Positions 8,041 to 14,932 of a stretch of DNA of 32,869 nt are shown piece after piece. This DNA is from JADFMN01 sp964529975 (GTDB lineage: Bacteria > Armatimonadota > Fimbriimonadia > Fimbriimonadales > Fimbriimonadaceae). Numbering within the stretch: position 1 is the first letter of the stretch; each line of letters starts with the position of its first letter. The notes under the pieces are model-generated. The model was not told the origin of the DNA and made no database searches. It worked only from the letters and a program-made list of their open reading frames with translations. The stretch covers positions 1 through 32,869 of the forward strand of contig CAZGXW010000025.1 in assembly GCA_964529975.1 (NCBI GenBank), in the 5' to 3' direction. A program made the translations under genes and the position numbers.

Positions 8041-9255
8041 ATGCTCGCCCTCGTTGCGGCCGTTCTGTCGGTCGCTGGCCCCGTGTTCCGAACTTCGGTC
8101 GTGGACGTCACGCCGGGCGAACTCCTGCCCCTCGGCGGCTATACAGCCCGAGGCGAGGCAAAGATGGAAAAGGGCCAGGCGCTCTACGCCCGGGTGCTTG
8201 TCCTCGAGGACAAAGGGACGCGCGTCGCTATTGTCTCGTTCGAGGCGCTCACGATCCCGGAAAGCCTGGTCGATTCCGTCAAGGCGCGCATCCCGAAGAA
8301 CGTCAGACTGTTCTTGGTAGCGACGCACACCCACTCCGCACCCGACAGCCAAATGCTGAACGAGCGGATGAACTTCAAGATCCCGGGCATCGCTCCCTTC
8401 AACCGTCGCTGGCTGGACTGGTATGCGACCAAGATCGCCTCAGGAGTCACGAACGCACTGGCGGCGGAGCCTCGTCCGCTTGATCGGCTCGCTGTTCTGC
8501 AACAGGACGTTGACGCCAATCGAGGTCGGAGGGAGGGAGCCTCTCCGATCAAGGCGGCGACTTGGATTGCGGTGGGAGAGAACCCAGTCCTCACCGTCTA
8601 CAGCGCGCACGCCACAGTACTCGACGAGAAGAACCTCGCGACAAACGGCGACTGGCCTGGAGCGGTCTCCGCCCGCATGGGAGGACTCGTTCTGCCCGGC
8701 GCCATAGGCGACGCCTCTCCGTTAACGGATGCGCAAAGCCCTGTGGAAAACCTGGCCAGCGTCGTGGAAAAACTCCGAACAGCTTTCCACACTCCCAAGG
8801 TAAAGGATTCGTTGTCAGTAGAGTCGCCGATCGGCTTCGCTCAGGCTCCGATCGCGCTCGACAAAGCGACCGCCAGCCCCGCGTTCGCAAAGCACTTTGA
8901 GGTGGGGCCGCCCCTCGATCAAGTATTGGTCGGCAAGTTCGCGCCTCCGTCTGCCCAGGTGACGGCAGTTAGGATCGGTCCGCTCGTCCTGGTCGGCGTG
9001 CCTGGCGAGCCGTCGAGCGCGGTCGGGAGGCAAATCCAGGCTCTTGGGCAAGAACTTGGTTTTCCACATGTCGTCACGGTGTCCCACTGCAACGGTTGGA
9101 TCGGGTACGTGCTTACGCCTGAGGACTACGACCGGGGCGGGTATGAGGCAGCGCTGTCGTTCAACGGGCGGTCGACGTCGGAGAGAGTCGTCGAGGCTGC
9201 CGGAAAGGCGATGACGGCGCTCGTTCAAACGCCGCGGGTCGCCGAAAGCCGGTAG
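8041..9255 (+). CDS. Neutral/alkaline ceramidase-like hydrolase (short form)
   Basis: A 404-residue exported protein; residues 1-13 resemble a short signal peptide. It matches the catalytic domain of neutral/alkaline ceramidase, a zinc amidase that cleaves N-acyl sphingosine. Candidate zinc ligands are H98 in LVATHTHSAP, H190 in VYSAHATVL, E323 in GVPGEPSSAVGRQ, and Y356 in GYVLTPEDYDRGGYEA. The nucleophile serine fits GDASP (S226). Canonical enzymes are much longer, with a C-terminal Ig-like domain that is absent here, so substrate is uncertain: it may be a ceramide, another N-acyl lipid, or something else. The end overlaps the convergent M48 gene by 31 bp. A TAAACT box directly precedes the ATG. 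Confidence 0.82.
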   Translation: MLALVAAVLSVAGPVFRTSVVDVTPGELLPLGGYTARGEAKMEKGQALYARVLVLEDKGTRVAIVSFEALTIPESLVDSVKARIPKNVRLFLVATHTHSAPDSQMLNERMNFKIPGIAPFNRRWLDWYATKIASGVTNALAAEPRPLDRLAVLQQDVDANRGRREGASPIKAATWIAVGENPVLTVYSAHATVLDEKNLATNGDWPGAVSARMGGLVLPGAIGDASPLTDAQSPVENLASVVEKLRTAFHTPKVKDSLSVESPIGFAQAPIALDKATASPAFAKHFEVGPPLDQVLVGKFAPPSAQVTAVRIGPLVLVGVPGEPSSAVGRQIQALGQELGFPHVVTVSHCNGWIGYVLTPEDYDRGGYEAALSFNGRSTSERVVEAAGKAMTALVQTPRVAESR

Positions 9256-10391
9256 GCCAAGTCGAACACGGCCTTTCGGAGAGCCTGGCGAGCGTTGTCG
9301 ACGCTTGCATCGAGGGAGGCGCCAGTCGCCTCGGCGTCGGTCGAAGTGACCTCGAACAGCCTTCGGTTTGCGCCGTAGAAGGTCGTCTTCTCGCGAACGG
9401 TGAGGTCATAGAGAGCGGGCACCCGGTCAAAGAAAGCGTTGAGGTGGTCGGTCGCCCGGTCCGCGCGCTTCTGGGCCTCGTCTCCGGCGAAGACGTGGAT
9501 TTTGGTCTGCCCGAACCAGAGTTCGATCCCAGCATCGCCGATCTTGTTGCTCGCTCTCAGAGACGTCGTCACCGCGCTTCGGTTGAACGGGATGTCGATC
9601 GCCTTCAGCCTGCCGACAAAGACCCTCGCGCGCTCGTCCGAGGGCGGGTGCGTCTGGAAGATGCCCCAATCGATCTGAGGTTTGAGCCGGTCTCGGTAGG
9701 CGAGCCGCTCCATGAAAGTGAGAGCGCCGAGCGGGTTGTACTTCGTCTTACGCAGGTACTGGAGTCCGGCGTAGTCCGAAGCCTCCTCGGCCTTCACGCT
9801 CCAGCCGCTTTGGATGCCTTGGATGGCAAGTCCGGTTGGGAACAGGATCTTGCCTGCGTCTCGCGGCGACCAAATCGCCGCCAAGATCGCACCGAGTTGC
9901 AGGAGGTCGAGTTTGCTGTTCTCCTTCTGCATCCAGGCGATGTGCCGGAGCGACGCGTGCGCGATCTCGTGCGCGATGACGCCGGCCAGTTCGTCGTCTG
10001 TCTCTGAAAACTCGATCAGTCCTTCGTAGATATAGATGTATCCGCCGGGGACCGAAAAGGCGTTGACGTCGTCTCCCTTGACGACGTGGAACTTGTAGTC
10101 GAACGGCGAAAGGCGACTGTCGCCCCAGGTCACTTCGACGTTCATCTTGTTGGCGACTTCGGCGACCTCTTTGCCGATCCGCTCGACGCGTTCGAGGTAC
10201 TCCTTCTTCTCGCTGAACTCGACCTGCTTCGCGATCTCCTTCGCGACGTCCTCACCCAGTTTCTTGTCGGCCTCGATGTTCTTCTCGTGCTGCGGGCTGA
10301 CGACCTGGGCCACCGGAGCCCCCTGGTCTTGTGGGGCCCCTTGGGCGGCCCCAGAGAGGGCCAATGCGAGCAGGGCAGGCGCGAGAAGCAT
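9225..10391 (-). CDS. Exported M48 family metalloprotease
   Basis: A 388-residue zinc protease with an N-terminal signal peptide (LLAPALLALALSGAAQG). The catalytic motif is HEIAH (141-145) in ELAGVIAHEIAHASLRH, and the third zinc ligand is probably E202 in KAEEASDYAGL. Relatives such as BepA and LoiP act in the periplasm on misfolded outer-membrane proteins, so an envelope quality-control role is plausible. A lower-similarity C-terminal part (about 260-388) has no tetratricopeptide repeats that I can recognise, unlike BepA. The start codon is preceded by an AT-rich box, and the gene end overlaps the convergent ceramidase-like gene by 31 bp. Confidence 0.9.
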   Translation of the reverse strand: MLLAPALLALALSGAAQGAPQDQGAPVAQVVSPQHEKNIEADKKLGEDVAKEIAKQVEFSEKKEYLERVERIGKEVAEVANKMNVEVTWGDSRLSPFDYKFHVVKGDDVNAFSVPGGYIYIYEGLIEFSETDDELAGVIAHEIAHASLRHIAWMQKENSKLDLLQLGAILAAIWSPRDAGKILFPTGLAIQGIQSGWSVKAEEASDYAGLQYLRKTKYNPLGALTFMERLAYRDRLKPQIDWGIFQTHPPSDERARVFVGRLKAIDIPFNRSAVTTSLRASNKIGDAGIELWFGQTKIHVFAGDEAQKRADRATDHLNAFFDRVPALYDLTVREKTTFYGANRRLFEVTSTDAEATGASLDASVDNARQALRKAVFDLAYRLSATRGV

Positions 10392-10395
10392 CCGC

Positions 10396-10404
10396 TATAT
10401 ATTC
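10396..10404 (-). promoter_or_regulatory. AT-rich -10 region of the M48 protease gene
   Basis: The minus strand reads GAATATATA and then GCGG before ATG at 10389-10391. A GAATAT hexamer would sit 7 nt before the ATG, again giving a leaderless transcript. Confidence 0.4.
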
Positions 10405-10507
10405 AAACGTCCGGCGGGTTACCTAGAGTCATCTTCGGTAGGTCCGGCGGACCCTTGCAGGATACCGGCGGAAGGCTCCTCCAGGCTCCCCGACTTGGAG
10501 CGACTGG

Positions 10508-10513
10508 TAAGAT
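10508..10513 (+). promoter_or_regulatory. TAAGAT box for the SRPBCC gene (leaderless)
   Basis: TAAGAT ends 8 nt before ATG 10522; the spacer TGCGGCCC has no Shine-Dalgarno site. Confidence 0.5.
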
Positions 10514-10521
10514 TGCGGCCC

Positions 10522-10971
10522 ATGCCCACCGTCGAGACCTCGGTCTGGGTCGACGCACCCGTCGCCCACGTCGCCTCCGTGGCCAGGGACAACGAGTCGT
10601 TCCCCGAGTACATGGACGATGTGAAATCGATCACGATCGTCGAGCGCGACGGTGGCAAGGTCGTCACCGACTGGGTCGGCATCGTCCCCAGTTTCGGCCT
10701 CAAACTCCGGTGGAGACAGGAGGACGTGTGGAGCGAGGACGGCACGCACTGCGCGTTTCGACAGGTCGAAGGCGACTATGACAAATTGGAGGGGACTTGG
10801 ACGTTCAAAGAGGAGAAAGGCGGAACACGGTTCGACAGCGAGCTCGAATACGAGTACGTCGTGCCTGGGCTTGGGCCGCTCGTGAAGAAGGTCGTTCACG
10901 GGATCGTGATCAAGAACATGGACGGCGTTTTGAATGCGATCAAGCAGCGCGCAGAATCGACGAAGGCTTAA
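10522..10971 (+). CDS. SRPBCC / polyketide cyclase-like (START-fold) protein
   Basis: A 149-residue soluble protein that fits the ligand-binding helix-grip fold. It begins with TVETSVWVDAPVAHVASVARD, the strand-helix start of this superfamily, continues with FPEYMDDVKSITIVERDGG and a central run of antiparallel strands (LEGTWTFKEEKGGTRFDSELEYEYVV), and ends in a long helix (KVVHGIVIKNMDGVLNAIKQRAE) that caps the pocket. Relatives bind hydrophobic ligands or assist in quinone biogenesis; no ligand can be inferred here. The frame stays open upstream, but ATG 10522 is chosen because a TAAGAT box lies 8 nt before it and the domain starts there. Confidence 0.85.
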   Translation: MPTVETSVWVDAPVAHVASVARDNESFPEYMDDVKSITIVERDGGKVVTDWVGIVPSFGLKLRWRQEDVWSEDGTHCAFRQVEGDYDKLEGTWTFKEEKGGTRFDSELEYEYVVPGLGPLVKKVVHGIVIKNMDGVLNAIKQRAESTKA

Positions 10972-10977
10972 AGAAGT

Positions 10978-11003
10978 GCAGGCTCCCATCGCTGGAAGCC
11001 TGC
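10978..11003. terminator. Hairpin between convergent genes
   Basis: GCAGGCT at 10978-10984 pairs with AGCCTGC at 10997-11003 around a 12-nt loop. It lies between the ends of the SRPBCC gene (+) and the GDA-repeat lipoprotein gene (-) and could stop transcription from both sides. No T tract is visible. Confidence 0.5.
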
Positions 11004-11028
11004 GGTCGTTGATCGAATCGTTTACGAA

Positions 11029-11352
11029 CTAGCCACCGGTCGTGGTCGCGCCGGCATCGCCAGCGGTCGCAGCGCCCGCGTCGCCAGCCGTCGCGGCACC
11101 CGCGTCGCCAGCAGTGGCAGCGCCGGCATCGCCAGCAGTGGCAGCGCCCGCGTCGCCCGTCGTCGCACCGGCATCGCCGGTCGTCGCACCAGCGTCGCCC
11201 GTGGTCGCGCCAGCATCTCCAGTCGTCGTGCCAGCGTCGCCGCTGGTCGTCGTCGCGTCACCAGTCGTACCGGCTTCTTCTTTCGGCGCGCAACCAATCA
11301 TGAGCGCACCCACGAGGGTCGTGAGCGCGAGGATTGTCATCAGCTTCTTCAT
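11029..11352 (-). CDS. Lipoprotein built of GDA repeats
   Basis: A 107-residue low-complexity lipoprotein. A signal segment (KKLMTILALTTLVGALMIG) precedes C21, which would be lipidated, followed by APKEEAG. The rest is ten tandem units starting with Gly-Asp-Ala: seven-residue units of GDAGATT type, then four eight-residue units GDAGAATA. No enzymatic domain exists. A flexible, acidic, Ala/Gly/Thr-rich stalk on the cell surface or in the periplasm is the likely form, function unknown. ATG 11350-11352 is chosen because the signal peptide starts there; ATG 11365-11367 would add five residues. A TATAAT box and a 5' hairpin precede it. Confidence 0.72.
   Translation of the reverse strand: MKKLMTILALTTLVGALMIGCAPKEEAGTTGDATTTSGDAGTTTGDAGATTGDAGATTGDAGATTGDAGAATAGDAGAATAGDAGAATAGDAGAATAGDAGATTTGG
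11032..11262 (-). repeat. Tandem 21/24-bp repeats encoding GDA units
   Basis: About ten in-frame copies of a GC-rich unit with core GGCGAC/GTCGCC, of 21 bp in the first part and 24 bp in the second part of the gene. The 24-bp copies are nearly identical, which suggests recent expansion by slippage or unequal recombination. Unit number is likely to differ between strains. Confidence 0.85.
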
Positions 11353-11376
11353 CTCGATAATCACCATTCGGAACTC

Positions 11377-11392
11377 GGCGGGATGACCCGCC
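11377..11392 (-). other. 5' leader hairpin of the lipoprotein gene
   Basis: GGCGGG and CCCGCC pair perfectly around a 4-nt loop. With transcription starting near 11395 the stem would be at the very 5' end of the message, a position known to protect RNAs against 5'-dependent decay. Inference from position only. Confidence 0.4.
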
Positions 11393-11401
11393 GCTCCCAG
11401 C

Positions 11402-11407
11402 ATTATA
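11402..11407 (-). promoter_or_regulatory. -10 box (TATAAT) of the lipoprotein gene
   Basis: A perfect TATAAT on the minus strand gives a start near 11395 and a leader of about 28 or 43 nt, depending on which ATG is used. No TTGACA-like element is seen upstream. Confidence 0.5.
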
Positions 11408-11440
11408 ACGCCGATTTTGGGGGGTCGGCCCGACGGCCCA

Positions 11441-11914
11441 CTACATCCCGCCTGGAATGTTGGCCAGGGCAGGAGCCGACACGTCGGTGATCCTCCACTT
11501 GGCGGAGGGCACGAAGATCCACCTGTAGGCCGTCTCCTTGGCGAGTTTGACCTCGACTCCAGGAATGGTCTCGTCTAGGTTCAAACCTTGGAAGTCCATC
11601 TTCACCGCGACGTCTGCCGTGACGGTCGCCTCGTCGCCTGAGATCGTTGGGGAAAACTCACCGAAGGTCACCTCTGGCCTGCTCAGCCTGATGTACCGCG
11701 AAATCTCGCTCCTATCGGCGACTGGCATGCCATTGAAAGAGATCGACTTGCTCAAATACTCGAGGACTCCGCCGGAGCGTCCCTCGCGGCTGGCCTCGGT
11801 GGACTCGTCGATGGCTTGGCGGATGAGTTCTTCGTCGGAGGGCAGGGTCACGACGTACACGACGGCTAGCCCGACGACGGCTAACAGGGCCGAGAGGATC
11901 ACGGCTTTCTTCAT
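11441..11914 (-). CDS. Small exported protein with NTF2/SnoaL-like features
   Basis: A 157-residue protein with an N-terminal membrane span or uncleaved signal (KAVILSALLAVVGLAVVYVV). The rest looks like an NTF2-like cone fold: a first helix DEELIRQAIDESTEASREG, a middle segment YLSKSISFNG, and later strands with EATVTADVAVKMDFQG and ETAYRWIFVPSAKWRITDVS. No active-site pattern can be assigned. It starts 24 bp after ribF with GAGG and GGAA upstream, so it may be the last gene of the flagellar-ribF run, but a link to motility is not shown. Fold call is tentative. Confidence 0.65.
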   Translation of the reverse strand: MKKAVILSALLAVVGLAVVYVVTLPSDEELIRQAIDESTEASREGRSGGVLEYLSKSISFNGMPVADRSEISRYIRLSRPEVTFGEFSPTISGDEATVTADVAVKMDFQGLNLDETIPGVEVKLAKETAYRWIFVPSAKWRITDVSAPALANIPGGM

Positions 11915-11938
11915 GGTTTCAGTTCCAACCTCGTTCTT

Positions 11939-12865
11939 CTACGCCAGGGTTTCTGCGCTGAGCCTTCTGGCGGCCTCTTCGACGTCCAAGGCGATCTGGT
12001 CCTTTAGGGCGTCGAGGTCCGGGAAGTCGCGTTCCTCCCTCAGTCTCGCGTGCAACTCAAGTTCGACGGAGCAGCCGTAAAGCGGATCGCCAGGGTAATC
12101 GATCAAGTACGCCTCGAGCGTCCTCGACTGGCCTTGGACCGCAGGGCGCACGCCGCGACTGACGGCGGCCTTGTATCGGCCAAACGGCGTCCGGCACACG
12201 CCCGCGTAGATGCCGTCTGCCGGGTCGACGAGCCCGCTCGACCGCGCGATGTTGACCGTCGGGTATCCGATGGTCCTTCCGAGCCTTTGCCCCGCGACGA
12301 CGACGCCCTCGATGGAGAAGGGCCTGCCGAGCAAGTGTCTCGCCGTCTCAACGTCTCCATCCATCACGCTCTTGCGGACTTCGGTGCTGCTCACGCGCTT
12401 TCCGTCGAGTTCGAAAGGCGGCACGACGGTCGTCGCAATCCGCTCTGCCAGCCACTTCGTGTCGCCTTCACGCCCCTTGCCCATCGCAAAGTCGTGCCCG
12501 ACGACGACCTCGTTCGCGCGGAGTTTGCCGATGAGGATGTCGCTCAAAAACTGGCTTGCAGTGACGCTCGCGAGTTGCTCGTCGAAGTGAAGCACGATGC
12601 TCACCGGCACCCCGAGCGATGCGAACATCGCCAAGTTCTGGTCGAGCGTCGCCACGGCCGGAGGCTTCTTGTGCGGGGCGAGCACCGCCGCCGGATGTCG
12701 GTCAAAGGTGACGAGCGCGCAGACTTTCTCGGCGGCCCTTGCCTTGTCCACCGCGGTACGGATGACCTGTTGGTGTCCGAGGTGCACGCCGTCGAACGTG
12801 CCGATACACACGTCGGCAGAGCCCCATTCCGGCTCGAGCAGGTCGGTTCCAAAGTGGACGAGCAT
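11939..12865 (-). CDS. ribF: Bifunctional riboflavin kinase / FAD synthetase
   Basis: A 308-residue cytoplasmic enzyme that phosphorylates riboflavin to FMN and adenylates FMN to FAD. The N-terminal adenylyltransferase has CIGTFDGVHLGHQQVI, ALVTFDRHPAAVLAP and VVGHDFAMGKGREGD. The C-terminal kinase has RLGRTIGYPTVNI, DPADGIYAGVC, and ends with VELELHARLREERDFPDLDAL. Length is normal. ATG 12863-12865 lies 6 bp after the stop of the upstream membrane protein, and TAGAAT (12874-12879) lies 8 nt before it, so an internal leaderless promoter is possible as well as read-through from the flagellar genes. Confidence 0.96.
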   Translation of the reverse strand: MLVHFGTDLLEPEWGSADVCIGTFDGVHLGHQQVIRTAVDKARAAEKVCALVTFDRHPAAVLAPHKKPPAVATLDQNLAMFASLGVPVSIVLHFDEQLASVTASQFLSDILIGKLRANEVVVGHDFAMGKGREGDTKWLAERIATTVVPPFELDGKRVSSTEVRKSVMDGDVETARHLLGRPFSIEGVVVAGQRLGRTIGYPTVNIARSSGLVDPADGIYAGVCRTPFGRYKAAVSRGVRPAVQGQSRTLEAYLIDYPGDPLYGCSVELELHARLREERDFPDLDALKDQIALDVEEAARRLSAETLA

Positions 12866-12871
12866 CCGCGA

Positions 12872-13318
12872 CTATTCTACGTCGGGCTCCGCCTTGGCCC
12901 TTGTCCCAAAGAGGAAGAACACGGCCACAAGCGCGAGCCAGAGTCCCAAGAGCGTTCCCGGCCGCAGCCAAATCAGGTCTAGGCGCCCTGCCCCCTCTAG
13001 ACGTTGAATGCTGAACCCGCCGTCCATGCTCAGCGTCTTGATCGCGAACACGATTGCGACGTACACGGTCGGAATCGAGACGGCATGCGGCAGGCGGAAG
13101 CGCGCGCCGGAGAAAACGCTCGGCTGCACCGCGCAAACAAAGAGGAGGCAAATCGCTGCGATCGCGGGATCGAACACGGCGAGCACAAAACTCAGGGCCT
13201 CTTGCGCTCCGAGGCGCCAGGCCGTCACCGAACCGAACACGGCTGTCGTGAAGAAGAGCACGGCCGTCGACGTCGTCGCGTAGGGCCAAACAGAGAGGAA
13301 CCGCGACTTCCAGGCCAC
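12872..13318 (-). CDS. Four-span membrane protein of unknown function
   Basis: A 148-residue inner-membrane protein with hydrophobic segments near residues 14-34, 43-65, 80-95 and 120-138, and a charged C-terminal tail (GTRAKAEPDVE). I do not recognise a family; the overall look is that of a small permease-like or DUF membrane protein without conserved charged residues inside the membrane. It starts with GTG 2 bp after the csrA stop and ends 6 bp before ribF, so it is translated within the flagellar run. Its position beside fliW-csrA makes a role in motility or envelope state possible but unproven. Confidence 0.75.
   Translation of the reverse strand: MAWKSRFLSVWPYATTSTAVLFFTTAVFGSVTAWRLGAQEALSFVLAVFDPAIAAICLLFVCAVQPSVFSGARFRLPHAVSIPTVYVAIVFAIKTLSMDGGFSIQRLEGAGRLDLIWLRPGTLLGLWLALVAVFFLFGTRAKAEPDVE
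12874..12879 (-). promoter_or_regulatory. Possible internal TAGAAT box before ribF
   Basis: TAGAAT overlaps the last codons (Val-Glu) and stop of the membrane protein gene and stands 8 nt before the ribF ATG, the same distance as other boxes in this window. Because the bases also encode protein, chance is a real possibility. Confidence 0.3.
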
Positions 13319-13320
13319 GG

Positions 13321-13533
13321 CTACATCCCGTCCGGGACGTCCTTGGGGTCGATCGTGGACGCCGCCTGGTTCTCCTCTTGGATCTGTTCGTAGATCTCTT
13401 TGCGGTGGACGACGACGTTGCGCGGCGCCTTGATCCCGAGTCGGATCTGCTCGCCGCGAACTTCAAGGACGACGACCTCGATGTCGTCTCCGATCACTAT
13501 GCTCTGGTTGACTTTTCTCGTCAGGACCAGCAT
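13321..13533 (-). CDS. csrA: Carbon storage / translational regulator CsrA
   Basis: A 70-residue RNA-binding dimer that binds GGA motifs in leaders and usually blocks translation. The sequence is canonical: MLVLTRKVNQSIVIGDDIEV, GIKAPRNVVVHRKEIYEQI with R44-type contact residues. It has a C-terminal extension (QAASTIDPKDVPDGM), as is usual in species that also encode FliW, which binds CsrA and relieves repression of flagellin. GGAGG lies about 11 nt before the ATG. It follows fliW by 36 bp. Confidence 0.97.
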   Translation of the reverse strand: MLVLTRKVNQSIVIGDDIEVVVLEVRGEQIRLGIKAPRNVVVHRKEIYEQIQEENQAASTIDPKDVPDGM

Positions 13534-13569
13534 GCTGGTTCGCCCTCCGTGGCACCCGACCTGGCTGAC

Positions 13570-14040
13570 TTAAGCCGCGGCGTCAGACTCCTTTTTCTTC
13601 GCGAAGACGCGGTGACGAATGGGATAGCACTCGTCCTCAAGGACAATCTGTCGCGCTCGGCCGTTCTCGAGGTTCACGACGATCGGACCTGCGAGGTTGA
13701 CCGTCATCTCCTCCGGCTTGCCGGGCGGGATCGACACGATAGTATAGACGAGCCGAGGCGTCTCCTCCTGGATTCCCAAGCCTTCGACGGCGGATTCGGG
13801 GATCTCAGGGGCGTAGTCCGTCAGGTAGTGCCCAGGATCGACGACTAGAAAGGCGAGTTCGCCGTGCTCGACGCTCTGCATCCAGCGGAAGGGGCTGTCC
13901 TCGCCGTGGCGGATCAGCACAAAATCGCTGAGGTCGGGGAAACCGACGAGTCCGTGGTCGAAGGACACGACGTCCTCGTTGGTGTAGGTCACTTCGCCGA
14001 ATCGGGCGGTCTGGGTAGTCAAGGGTGTCATGGTGGTCAT
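13570..14040 (-). CDS. fliW: Flagellar assembly factor FliW
   Basis: A 156-residue cytoplasmic protein that in Bacillus and Campylobacter binds both flagellin and CsrA, coupling flagellin synthesis to secretion. Family features are the early strand TARFGEVTYTNEDVVSFDHGLVGFPDL, FRWMQSVEHGELAFLVVDP and VNLAGPIVVNLENGRARQIVL. The ATG overlaps the TGA of flgL (ATGA). An ATG three codons later (MTPL) is an alternative. The neighbouring csrA supports the assignment. Confidence 0.96.
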   Translation of the reverse strand: MTTMTPLTTQTARFGEVTYTNEDVVSFDHGLVGFPDLSDFVLIRHGEDSPFRWMQSVEHGELAFLVVDPGHYLTDYAPEIPESAVEGLGIQEETPRLVYTIVSIPPGKPEEMTVNLAGPIVVNLENGRARQIVLEDECYPIRHRVFAKKKESDAAA

Positions 14041-14921
14041 CTCAGGAAGTCCATCAGGCTGAGCCGGAAGCCTTGGCTGGCGACTTGGAGCGCCGCGGTG
14101 TAGGCCGTTTCCGCCATTTGCATCTGGGTGATCGCGTCGGCTATGTCGACGTCCTCGTTGTCAGAGACCGTCCTGGTCAGATCTTCGATCCTTCTTGCGT
14201 TCTCGTCCTTCAGTCGGTCGATCTCGTTGAGTTTCGTGCCGTTCGTCCCGCGCGCGACACCCACCTGGTCGATCGCGGACTTCATGGCGCCGACGTCCTG
14301 GTCGGATAGGACTTGCACGTCCCCTCCCAACAAGTTGTTGCGCAGGTTCTCGAGCGACGTATAGAGGCCGGTGAAGAACGTGTCCGCGTTCTCCAAGTTG
14401 GCCCGCATCACTTCGGCCGGTCGGACCTCGACGTTGACCGGCAGAGTGTCCGCGTTGAAGTTCATCGCTCCAGCGGCGGCGTCGAACGGCTTTGTGTCCC
14501 ACGACTGTCCTGCGAAGAGGTACTTGCCGTTTGTGCCCTGCGTGTTCGCCAAGTCGACGAGTCGTTGCTGCAGCGAGGTGATCTCGTTGGCCATCGCGTC
14601 GCGCGACTCCTGGGTCGTAGCGTCGCTTGCACCTTGGATCGCGAGCGTGTACGCCCGCTTGATGAGCGTCGTGACCTCGTCGAGCACCGTCTCCGTCGTC
14701 CCGGTGTACTCCTTGGCGACGAGTAGGTTCTTGTCGAGTTGCTCGAGCCTGGACCTCAGGCTCTTGGCGCCAAGCGCGTTGAGCGCGGCGACGGGGTCCT
14801 CGCTCACACGAGAGTATCGCTTGCCCGTCATCACTTGTTCTTGCGCGCGGAAGTACGCCGACTGCGCGTCCCGGATGTTCCGCGTGTAGACGTCGTACTG
14901 ATAGCCTGTGGTCACTCTCAT
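14037..14921 (-). CDS. flgL: Hook-filament junction protein FlgL
   Basis: A 294-residue secreted flagellin-like protein that joins hook and filament. The N-terminal helix has the flagellin pattern (AQEQVMTGKRYSRVSEDPVAA) and the C-terminal helix has VDIADAITQMQMAETAYTAALQVASQ, both forming the D0/D1 coiled-coil core. The variable middle is short. It follows flgK by 11 bp with GGGAGTAAGCG before the ATG and ends in an ATGA overlap with fliW. Confidence 0.95.
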   Translation of the reverse strand: MRVTTGYQYDVYTRNIRDAQSAYFRAQEQVMTGKRYSRVSEDPVAALNALGAKSLRSRLEQLDKNLLVAKEYTGTTETVLDEVTTLIKRAYTLAIQGASDATTQESRDAMANEITSLQQRLVDLANTQGTNGKYLFAGQSWDTKPFDAAAGAMNFNADTLPVNVEVRPAEVMRANLENADTFFTGLYTSLENLRNNLLGGDVQVLSDQDVGAMKSAIDQVGVARGTNGTKLNEIDRLKDENARRIEDLTRTVSDNEDVDIADAITQMQMAETAYTAALQVASQGFRLSLMDFLR

Positions 14922-14932
14922 CGCTTACTCCC

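Noticed and set aside
11032..11262. CRISPR array
   Set aside because: The regular repeats are an in-frame coding repeat of 21/24 bp without unique spacers, and no cas genes are near.
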